Of a stretch of 15,683 bases of DNA, positions 8,176-15,683 are shown one piece after another. Source of the DNA: Parachlorella kessleri (lineage: Eukaryota > Chlorophyta > Trebouxiophyceae > Chlorellales > Chlorellaceae); NCBI GenBank assembly GCA_001598975.1, contig BBXU01003374.1:1-15683 (forward strand). Reading direction: 5' to 3'. The position numbers were made by a program, and so were the translations under genes. Every line of letters begins with the position of its first letter. Position 1 is the stretch's first letter. The notes beneath the pieces were generated by a model. That model saw only the letters and a list, made by a program, of their open reading frames with translations. It did no database searches and was not told the DNA's origin.

Positions 8176-11100
8176 GCTCCAAGAAGTCCGGGGGCACCCT
8201 TTTGATCAAGCTCCCACAGCTACCAGGCAGCGGCGGCAAGGATGGCCAGGAATCTGGTACCCTCAAGATGCGCAAGGGGCAAAAGACTGGAGGCCCCGAC
8301 CCCAATACCATCTTTGTGGCGGGGGCAACTGGCAGGCTGGGGGCACGGATCGTGAGGGAGCTGCTTTCTCAAGGCTACCGGGTCAGGGCTGGTGTGCGCA
8401 GCATCGACAAGGCGGAGGTGCGGGAAGGTGTAGCCAGGCAGGGGTGTGCTAGTGGTAACTGATGATAGAGAGCTCCTGCGCCAGCAGTCAGGTTAGGGCG
8501 TGCCCAGCATAAGGTAAGTGAGTGATGTAGCTTGTGCTGGGGAGTGTGCATGGGTTGGCGTGCAGGTTTGGCGCGTGTGGCAGTCTATGGCCGGTGTCAC
8601 CCGCGTATTTGGCAGTTGCATCATACAACTCGCTGTAGAGTTGCATAGCCACGATGAAAATTAGCCATGAGCTGGTGTTGGTGGGTGGGCGCTGCTGCTT
8701 TTGTCATGGCAGTCCTGCCCAATCCCTTGGCTGGGAATGGGCTCTGAGGTGGTGCACTGGCCTTGATGTTGAGTGCAGTGCTGGGTCAAACCCCCTGGAG
8801 GGCATTGTTCGAGGCCGCCCCATATTGAAGCTCTGCTGTGGTTGCGCACATCAAGGAACCCTGCTTTTAGAGGTTGCGCACTTGTGGTTGCTTCCCCAAA
8901 ATACCTCGAACAGTCATTTTTTTCCCTTGTGCTGCTTTGTGCTGCAGAACTTTGTGCGCACGGCTGCCAACTTTGGGCTGCTTTCCGGTGAGGAGCTGGC
9001 GCTGCTGGATGTCATCCCCTATAACTTGGAGCAACCAGAGACCTTTGAGGGCGCCATCGGGAATGCAGGCCGGGTGAGGATTTCCTCCCTTGCTGACCCC
9101 GAGCGGTGATGGAGCTGCGTGGTGCTATGCCTCACAGCCTCGAGCAGCTAGTCACACTGGGGAGCTGCAGTCGACATTGTGCTTGCCCCGGGACGGGTTT
9201 CCCAGGGGGGTGAGGCTGTGGCGTAGGGAAGCAGGCAGGGGGGAGTGTTGGGACGAAGGGGAGAACAGGGATTTGCACAGAGGGCGATGTCCACAGTGAA
9301 CGCGACAGTAGGGGTTGCCCGTGAACGTGTCTGGTTGTGCATTACAGGCTCACAGACCGACAAAGCGATGCCTTGTCTTGGTCTTTGCTGGCTGACTTTT
9401 TTTGGCAGTTGGGTATCGCAGACCTGGAGTCCACAGCTGCCATGGTGGTCGGAGCGGCTAGCCGCGAGTGTGCTGACCTGCGCAACAACAAACATTCCCT
9501 CACACCTGTTCGGGACATCTTCACCATGTATTTGTTATGTGATGTCCGGCGCGGCTAGTCGCTCCGACCCATATGGCACCTGTGGACTTGCAACCTTGAC
9601 CTCTGCGTGTCCCCCGATTATAAAGCCCAGTTGGCGCAGCGAGCTTGTCAGAGTTTCCTGACCTGTCCCGCCACTGGAAAACCCCAGCACGACAGACCTC
9701 CAACACCGCTCTTTTGGCTGCCAGGTGGTGTGCGCCGTGGGCGCGGCCGAGTCGGAGTTTGCCAACCTGTCGAGCCCTAAGAAGATCGATGGCGAGGGCA
9801 CCATCGGCCTGGTGGAGGCGGCGGCCAAGGCGGGGGTGACGCAATTCGTGCTGGTGACCTCCCTTGGCACCGGCAAGCTTGGCTTCCCCGCAGGTAGGGG
9901 CAGTCTTGTGTTTGGCAAACCTTTTGTATAGGCAGCAGCCAGGGGGGAGAAGTAACACAGGTCGTGTGGGTGACCTCCCTCGGCACTGAAAAGGGCGGCT
10001 TAACCGCGGGTAGGGCATTTTGTGTTTGGAGGGGTTTGATTGAGGTAGCCGCCTTGCTTGGGAAAGCCCAGTGCGTGCTGGTAAACCTCCCTCGGCACCG
10101 GCGCATTGGCCACCCCGCCGGTGAGCCGACCTCCTGCATGCACTGCTGCTTGACCCCAACAACCCAGTAAAGCTGAACTTTGTGATCTAATCCAAAAGCG
10201 GCTGTCTAACCCAAAAGCGGCTGTCTAACCTTAGTAGCCATATTAGCAGGGCGGGAGAGGAGTCTGTTTGTAGTCAATTCAAAATTTCTTCCAGTACCAA
10301 CCAAGCTAGGTTTTTTGTCATTCTTCTTGCAGCCATCTTAAACGTGTTTGGTGGCGTGCTGATCTACAAGCGCAAGGCAGAGGAGGCGCTGGAGCGGTCA
10401 GGCATCCCTTACGTTATCGTCAGGCCAGGTTAGTCATCTGTGTGTGCCTCCGCTTGCTGATCTTGATGGAGGGGGTCCATGAGTACCAAGGCATCCCGCC
10501 CTCACTGATAGGCCAGCTTAGTCGTGGACTGCTTGCCCCGCTGCACGGTCGCCTATATTAGGCTGTTGTTGAGGGTACCCTTTCTGTTGCGCCGTCTGCG
10601 GTGATACTGCTGGCGTCGTGATATAGAGGCATAAGGGCCTGGTCTCAGCTGTCTACACTCGCAGACCTACTGGGCTCACAAGGCAGTATTTGTTCATTGC
10701 CAAGGGGCCTTAGTTTCGCCGGTTCCCGTTGCTTGTCTTACATTGTGCGGCTGCGTTGATGCCATCATTCCCCTCCCCCCATGCCCTTCTCCCGCTGCAG
10801 GCGGCATGGAGCGCCCGCGCGATGACTTCAAGGTGACCCACAACGTGCGCCTGGCCCCCCGTGACCAGCTCTTTGGCGGCCAGGTCTCCCGCCTGCAAGT
10901 CGCCGAGCTGGTGGGCGCTTGCCTGGGCAGCCCCGAGGCGGCCCAGAACAAGGTACGCTTGCGGTCTGGTGGAATTCACTTGCCATGTCAAGCTTGGACA
11001 CACAGTGGCACCAGAGCCACCTAGGCAGTCTAGCAACTTGATTACACAAGCCATTGCAGCGGCGTTGGGTATGACGATTTCACTGAGCCGCTGGTAGTCC

Positions 11101-14100
11101 ATAACCATAACGTGCAGGTGCTGGAGGTGGTGGCGGAGGCCGAGGCCCCTGCTCTGTCCTGGGAGGACCTGCTGGGGTCGATCCCGCAGGAGGAGTCGGC
11201 GGAGGAGCGGGAGGCTAGGAGGGAGCGGGGCCTGGAGCTGCTGGAACAGCTGGAGGAGGCACGGGAGAAGGTGAGGCAGAATGAGGTTGGGGATAGGGAG
11301 GGGAGGAGTCGAGGGAGGTTGCAGGGAAGGAGGGAGGCGGTGTGTAGCGTCATGTGTCTGGTTGGGCGGCTTGGGCGCCGTCTGTTGTCAGGGAGGCTGG
11401 AGTGACAAGCGGGTAGGCTTGAGCAGCTTGATCACATAGCGGAGGTCGGTAAGTGCGGCAGACAGTTCAGTGGTGACAGTGTTGGGGTGGGGCCTTGCAG
11501 CACAAGCTGAAGGTGGGGGAGCATGCACAAGCACCAGCCATCCAACTTGCCCCTGTGTACAGCTTCCGGCTGTGAACGTTGAGCTGGCAAGCGCAAGTTT
11601 GGGTGCAGCATGCAGTGAAGCGCCCAAGCTGAAGGAGTGAAAAGCCACACCTTTGCCTTCATCTGCGTGTTGCACAGTTGGCGCGCGCTGAGGCACCATT
11701 GGCAACAGTGAAAGCAAGGGTGGGCCTAGCAAAAGGACATAACTACCCTGTTGGGGGGCTACTACATGATGCTGGTCTTGTAAAGCTGCCCTTCCTCTCC
11801 CTTACGCAGTTGGAGGCCGCTGAGGTGCAGCTGGCAACAGGAAGGCAAATGTTGGCCCTGCAAAGTACTCGCCACTAGCAAAAAGGCTACTAGCTGATGC
11901 TGGTCTTGTAATGCTGCCCTTCCCTTCCTCTCCCTCGTGCAGTTGGAGGCCGCTGAGGCGCAGCTGGCAACAATCAAGGCGAGGGTGGGCGCGGCAAACG
12001 GCGAGGCAGCGGAGCTGAAGAAGCAGGAGGCCGCGGTGCGCAAGGAGCAGGCAGACGTCCTGAAGCAGGCTCAGGGGATCGAAGTCCAGGTTAGTGATAT
12101 GGCACTCCAGTGTTGCTTGAGTAGCGCTTGTGTAGCGCGGAAGAGGCTTTAGCTTGCAGGGGCAGTCGGCTATGCGCAACGAGGAGGCAGAGGGTTGAAA
12201 GACATTGGTGGAGGCACGGTAGGTGGGGTTGCTTCATTCTCTTGCTCCCCAACCCTCTCTGACATGTGACAGCCCGGCTTAACCACTGCTTGTCCTTGGT
12301 ATAAGGTTATAGCGTGCGCAAGCCGCCGGTCTCAGCAGGAGGAGGCAGGGCTCGTGACCTTGCAACAGCTGAAAGCTGCCCACAATCAACTGCGGCTCCC
12401 CTTTCAGCCCTCAGACCTGGCCTCGCTTTCCATTGATGCCATTGTGTAAATCCCGGCCGGCTGACCACACTGTTTTGAGATAGAAGTTGATACCCTGCTG
12501 ACCTATCTATATACCTTTCTATACATCACTCAATGTCATTGTTTTTGGCCAAGCTGTCTGTTGACGCCGGCCTGGTGTTGTCGAGCCTGGTTGGAGATCA
12601 CTTTGTAGAACTCTGTGCCCAACAACCCTCCCTCCCACCCACAGGCATCCCCCTCCTGTACCCTGTGTGTAGCTGGCCAAGCTTTCCGCCGATGCCAACC
12701 TCAAGTCTCGGCAGGCTGCAGCTGCCAAGGCGGTGCTTGCAGCAGCGCAGCAGGCACAGCGGGAGCAGCGGGTGTTGCCGGCCGCTGAGATCGTGGATAT
12801 CAAGTAAGCAGTCTCTGAAGGCCCGTGACATATGTATATTGGCCGACATGCGCTGTATTCGGCAGAGGTCACTGTGCATGCCCTGTGGCATGTGCTGCTT
12901 GCTTGTACAGTTTCGACTGTTTGCGTTCTTGATTCATAGCTTTGCAAGGCCATTCCAGCTGTGTTGCCTTACGCACAAAAGGCGCGGCACACCAGTTCTG
13001 GGCTTCTCAAGGTCGGCTTGGTCGCTCGCATGCCTCTCCTGAACGGTTTACTGGAGACACTTGATTGTACCACGACTTGTATTGCTCGCTGTGTGGTGCA
13101 GGGCCAGCATTTTTAACCCCCCTAAGCCCAAGGAGGAGAAGCAGGAGAGCGGCACTGTCATCCTCAGTGAGTTCCCGTCCTCCAGCAGCACATCAATGCT
13201 GCTGATTGAAAAAAACCTTTCTTATACCATCCCGCCACCCTCCATTGCAGAGGAAGCTCCTCACCTGTGTCGCTCTGCAATGCTCTCTGCCAGTATTTTC
13301 TTGTCTACACTGGCTGTGCCACATAGTTGTTGTGCCAGCCTACTTCTGCTTTCTGTTGTGTTGGGAGACGATACCCGTGGTGGCGGTCACTTGCTGCCAC
13401 CTCCAGGCTTCGCCCCATATGGCTAGTGTTCCTCCGTATGCACCATCTGACCAGCGCCAAGGTGGGAACTCACTACCGATGGTTAGGTGGTGGTAGGCAA
13501 CACTCCAAGTAGGCAACACTAGATTTCCTCGGTGAAAGGCCCTTGGTCTGGTGCGGTGCAGGCCGTGGGCTGAGCGGCCTGTTTGGCGGCAGGAAGGCTG
13601 CCCAGGGCCAGAAGCAAGAGGAGGTAAGGGCGGACGACTTCTAAAAGCAGGTCCGAGTGTATAGGGAGGTATGCAGCATGTGAACTCGCCGAGCGGAGCG
13701 AACCAGCTTGGAGGAGTGTAGTGTGGGCATGGTAACACCCCCTTACAAGGCTGTATCTGTTGTCCAATTATGTTTTAAAGCAGGTTGAGGAGGAGGTCGA
13801 GGAGGAGGAGGAGGAGCCGGCCGCGGCACCCAAGCCCAGCGGCCTGGGGGGCCTGTTCGGCCGAAGCGCAGCCCCCAAGAAAGAGCAGCCAGCAGAGGAG
13901 GTGGGTGGTAGTCAACAGGTTAGGCAACATCAGATGATCAAGTGCTCTTCGTGGGTGGGGCGGCGCAGCAGACAGAGCTGGTCTGGCTAGGAATTCCTCC
14001 TTAACCCTTTCGTGACGAAGGCGCTATATATAGCGCCTGAGGTGTTTAGGGTCGACACGGGCCGTCCGGGCACCAAATTGACCCCGCCAAGAAGTGGCAG

Positions 14101-15623
14101 GTTCCTTATGATGTAAGGAACAAGGGCAGAAGAGCCCATACTAGTCTCACGTGTATACACCACCGTTATTTGTCGTGACGTCTTGCCCGTCAAGGGCAAG
14201 TGAGCGACATGTGACATGCCAGGGTGGTGTCGCTACTCTCCCGAGCCCCAAGCTACTCATATGAAATGTTTGTACATATTTATACTTGAAAACACTTATT
14301 TCAATGATATACCAGCGCCCCGGAGGTCGCTTGTGAACGTGGGACGGCGGGAGCGCTTTGGCGCCTTTTGCCCATCCAATATTGTCACAAGCCAACTACA
14401 AGACCCGTAACACGCCAGTAAATCGTTTAAGTACATAATAAACGCATAAGAGATGGAGGGGGTGGTTACGGGCTTGTGAGAAGTGCTCTTTTGGGTGGAT
14501 GGCATGCTGGGCATGTCACTCAAGTTTGGAGGGATCCCAAGCCTAGATAACGTTTTGTTAGAAGGTGCTCTGCCACTGCACTTGTTATCGGACCAAGTTG
14601 TTGTGTAGAAGGTGGCCGGCCAAAAAGTTTTAGTCTTGGGGGCACGCTGTATGGATGCATGCCAACCGGCCGGCATGCCTCACGTAAGGAGAGGAAGAAG
14701 CGAATAAAAGCGCACCACATCAGTCAGCCACTCTTTGGAGTCCTTACTATTTGTACACGTCAGCACGGGCCTATCGGAGGCCCGCTGGGGAGGCTGCGAC
14801 TGAGTTCACCGAAGGGGGTACAAGATTGGGGTAGCAATTGGTGCGATTACACCCGCGATCAGGGTAGCAACGGAGCCAGAAGGCTGCCGGTGGACGTTTG
14901 GGGACCTTCAGTCTCTATCGCAAGCCTGCTGCCCCAGTGCCCAGAGTGTTAGAAGGCAGAAACTGTCCACTGCACCATCAGCGCCATTTGGCTGTGGATG
15001 GGAGCATGCGAGGCCCATTGGGCACAGCTATGGCTCCCAGCCTGACCTCCTATAGCTTGTGAAGGGCCGTGCTGAGTTTGGTGATAAGGTGTGGCGTTTT
15101 GGGGCTAGTAGTAGCCAGAAAACACAGCCCTACCGATACAGGATCGGCCAGATTAAATCCGTCACGAAAGGGTTAAAAAGGTGGCATCTGCTCCTGCACG
15201 CTGGTGGGACTGTTGTGGTAACAAAGCCGGGCATGCTGCACCAGCGAGTTGCACTACTGCACTGCATATGGCGAGGGGCGTGGCAGCGACACTGGGCAGA
15301 AACTACCTGTATGCTCCTGCCACCCTCGATCATGTAAGCCGACATGCAAGGCAGTGGTCGTGCCTGCTTGCAGCCGAAGGCGGAGACTGCACTGCTCAAG
15401 AGACCGGGGTTGTACCCACACTGCCCTGCTTTGCTGTGCACGCTTGCAGGAGGAGGAGGAGGAGGAGGAGGTGGTGGCCAAGGAGGAGCCGGCGCCTGCT
15501 GCTGTGGCCAAGAAGGCCGCGGGCGGCCTGCGCGGCTTGTTTGGTGCCAAGCAGCAGGAGCAGGAGGAGGCGGCTGCCACAGTGCAAACCTTGATAGCCG
15601 AGGAGGACGGCAAGGCTGCACAG
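8176..15623 (+). CDS. TIC62: TIC62-like protein: NAD(P)-binding Rossmann domain plus coiled coil and GLxGLFG acidic repeats (partial at both ends)
   Basis: Twelve exons: 8176-8417, 8948-9073, 9725-9893, 10333-10428, 10801-10952, 11118-11270, 11943-12089, 12673-12803, 13102-13166, 13562-13623, 13784-13900, 15450-15623. Phases match at every junction and at least 544 residues are encoded. The dinucleotide loop is VAGATGRLGARIV, followed by RVRAGVRS. VTSLGTGKLGFPA, ILNVFGGVLIYKRKAEEAL, YVIVRPGGMERP and LFGGQVSRLQVAELV closely match the Tic62 family, the redox-sensing partner of the chloroplast inner-envelope translocon that also binds ferredoxin-NADP reductase at thylakoids. After the Rossmann domain come Glu/Ala-rich helices likely to form a coiled coil (exons 11118-12803), then three acidic segments with GLxGLFG cores. 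The land-plant Ser/Pro FNR-binding repeat is absent from the visible part. The last donor may be 15624 (GTGAAG) or 15645 (GTAAGA). The 5' exon is unresolved and the 3' end lies beyond the window. Confidence 0.9.
8382..8524 (+). repeat. Exon 3'-edge echo after the first secure TIC62 exon
   Basis: The exon end from 8382 (GTCAGG...GTGTGCGCAGCAT...AAGGCG, then donor) is echoed in the intron at 8488-8524 (GTCAGG...GCGTGCCCAGCAT, AAGG, GTAAGTGAG). The offset is 106 bp. The echo ends in its own donor-like GTAAGT. Confidence 0.55.
9440..9775 (+). repeat. Degenerate tandem copies of the 5' edge of TIC62 exon 9725-9893
   Basis: The real exon begins VVCAVGAAESEFANLSS. Upstream in the intron, DNA near 9440-9490 reads MVVGAASRECADLRNN and DNA near 9539-9570 reads VMSGAASRSD. 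DNA at 9631-9672 (GGCGCAGCGAGCTTGTCAGA, then GTTTCCTGACCTGTC) aligns to the exon at 9737-9775. Spacing is about 91-106 bp. Copies are unequal in decay, and their frames are broken relative to one another. Confidence 0.6.
9838..10125 (+). repeat. Tandem triplication of the 3' edge of TIC62 exon 9725-9893 and its donor
   Basis: The exon end VTQFVLVTSLGTGKLGFPAG with donor GTAGGG is followed by two intronic copies. One at about 9949-10015 reads VTQVVWVTSLGTEKGGLTAG, also followed by GTAGGG. One at about 10061-10125 retains CTCCCTCGGCACCGG and ends in GTGAGC. Offsets at the CTCCCT core are about 115 and 111 bp. Intron sequence after the donor (CTTGTGTTTGG) is copied too. Confidence 0.75.
10186..10230 (+). 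repeat. Short tandem repeat, 19-bp unit, 2.4 copies
   Basis: The unit TCTAAYCCAAAAGCGGCTG occurs at 10186-10204 and 10205-10223, with a third partial start at 10224-10230. It lies inside a TIC62 intron. Confidence 0.9.
11678..12001 (+). repeat. Tandem triplication of the acceptor and 5' edge of TIC62 exon 11943-12089
   Basis: Three copies each begin directly after a CAG acceptor, at 11678, 11810 and 11943 (132- and 133-bp spacing). The functional third copy starts LEAAEAQLATIKARVG. The second starts LEAAEVQLATG, then hits a stop; 29 of its first 30 exon bases match, and its upstream pyrimidine tract is also nearly identical. The first starts LARAEAPLATVKARVG and matches 44 of 59 bases. Only the third has a good exon body and donor, so I treat the others as pseudo-exons within the intron. 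Confidence 0.85.
12037..12350 (+). repeat. Possible copies of the 3' part of TIC62 exon 11943-12089 in the next intron
   Basis: GTGCGCAAGGAGCAGGCAGA in the exon near 12037 resembles ATGCGCAACGAGGAGGCAGA near 12174, and more loosely GTGCGCAAG plus GAGGAGGCAGG at 12313-12350. Offsets are about 137 and 138 bp. The third copy has an insertion. Confidence 0.45.
12339..12443 (+). other. Candidate optional exon within a TIC62 intron
   Basis: A 105-nt phase 0-0 segment follows TCTCAGCAG and precedes GTGTAA. It reads EEAGLVTLQQLKAAHNQ, then LRLPFQPSDLASLSIDAI, in frame with both flanking exons. The donor is weak, and its end is the first copy of the LAKLSADA repeat, so it may be a decayed duplicate or an alternative exon extending the coiled coil. 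Confidence 0.3.
12417..12715 (+). repeat. Tandem triplication of the 5' edge of TIC62 exon 12673-12803
   Basis: The exon begins LAKLSADANL at 12673. Copies read LASLSIDAI at 12417 and LAKLSVDAGL at 12545, each 128 bp apart. About 20 of 27 and 21 of 30 bases match the functional copy. The two upstream copies lie in the preceding intron. Confidence 0.7.
14001..15176. mobile_element. Non-autonomous piggyBac-like element in a TIC62 intron
   Basis: Perfect 13-bp terminal inverted repeats CCCTTTCGTGACG (14005-14017) and CGTCACGAAAGGG (15160-15172) are flanked by TTAA at 14001-14004 and 15173-15176. TTAA target duplication with TIRs starting CCC is the hallmark of the piggyBac superfamily. The 1168-bp body is too short for a piggyBac transposase, and no frame convincingly encodes one, so it would move in trans. 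Both ends carry subterminal hairpins: an 18-bp palindrome at 14020-14037, stems at 14101-14121 and 14182-14200 on the left, and at 15103-15116 and 15133-15147 on the right. It lies wholly between exons 13784-13900 and 15450-15623 and accounts for most of that intron. Confidence 0.82.
14020..14037. repeat. Perfect 18-bp palindrome at the left end of the piggyBac-like element
   Basis: GGCGCTATATATAGCGCC reads identically on both strands and starts two bases after the left terminal repeat. Subterminal palindromes can serve as transposase-binding sites; the function here is inference. Confidence 0.9.
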
Positions 15624-15683
15624 GTGAAGGGGTTTGGCTGGTTGGTAAGAGAGGCGCATCCTATAGTTCTGGCAGGGGGGAAG

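Larger units (their letters stand above)
13562..15623 (+). repeat. Protein repeat region with GLxGLFG cores (three exons of TIC62)
   Basis: Exon 13562-13623 encodes RGLSGLFGGRKAAQGQKQEE. Exon 13784-13900 encodes an acidic lead (VEEEVEEEEEEPAAAPKP), then SGLGGLFGRSAAPKKEQ. Exon 15450-15623 encodes a Glu7 lead, KEEPAPAAVAKK, then AGGLRGLFGAKQQEQEE. The order acidic lead, Ala/Pro/Lys spacer, hydrophobic GLxGLFG core, Lys/Gln/Glu tail recurs. An earlier exon (13102-13166) has ASIFNPPKPKEEK, which may be a diverged relative. Confidence 0.8.

Noticed and set aside
14296..14676. 126-codon minus-strand frame inside the piggyBac-like element, with ATFYTTTW slightly like a transposase DNFYTS motif
   Set aside because: The resemblance is a few residues, the catalytic aspartates and Cys-rich C-terminus of piggyBac transposases are not visible, and the element is too short for one.
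15624..15683. Read-through of the last exon to the window edge
   Set aside because: The frame stays open, but GTGAAG (15624) and GTAAGA (15645) are both plausible donors; I ended the exon at the first and note the alternative.
1..15683. tRNA, rRNA, CRISPR, bacterial promoters and ribosome binding sites
   Set aside because: No tRNA T-loop context, rRNA core or regular short-spacer array was seen, and the split genes show this is nuclear eukaryotic DNA.

Overview
The window looks like nuclear DNA of a green alga, probably a chlamydomonadalean chlorophyte. Genes are split into many short GC-rich exons with GT(G/A)-type donors and TGCAG acceptors. The products are plastid or photosynthesis related, and TGTAA motifs (the chlorophyte poly(A) signal) occur near one 3' end. 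No prokaryotic operon structure, tRNA, rRNA or CRISPR array was seen. The gene models were built by hand, by matching splice sites, intron phase and protein-family motifs.

Layout. (1) 92-223, minus: one complete EGF-like domain exon of a gene running off the left edge. (2) 224-2288: about 2 kb with no gene I can support, holding a perfect 26-bp palindrome, a stem-loop and a poly-G tract. (3) 2289-4873, minus: a seven-exon chlorophyllase-like alpha/beta hydrolase with complete Ser-Asp-His triad motifs and a signal-like N-terminus. (4) 5472-7266, minus: a four-exon GNAT acetyltransferase with a transit-like N-terminal extension. (5) about 7.5 kb to the right edge, plus: a large TIC62-like gene (NAD(P)-binding Rossmann domain followed by coiled coil and acidic repeats). 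At least twelve exons are visible; the first exon is uncertain and the 3' end is outside the window. Its largest visible intron contains a 1.17-kb non-autonomous piggyBac-like element flanked by TTAA.

The three better-defined genes fit a plastid theme: pigment turnover, plastid protein acetylation, and a redox-linked envelope/thylakoid protein. They are separate transcription units, and the GNAT and TIC62 genes diverge from a short shared 5' region.

Two signals stand out. First, many introns carry degenerate tandem copies ('echoes') of the adjoining exon edge. Exon 5' edges are copied upstream and exon 3' edges downstream, at roughly 43-194-bp spacing, in all three multi-exon genes. This suggests introns that grew by tandem duplication across splice junctions. 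Second, the C-terminus of the TIC62-like protein lacks the Ser/Pro FNR-binding repeats of land-plant Tic62 in the visible exons. Instead it has repeated acidic modules, each carrying a GLxGLFG core and two of them on phase 0-0 exons; this looks like a lineage-specific docking repeat.
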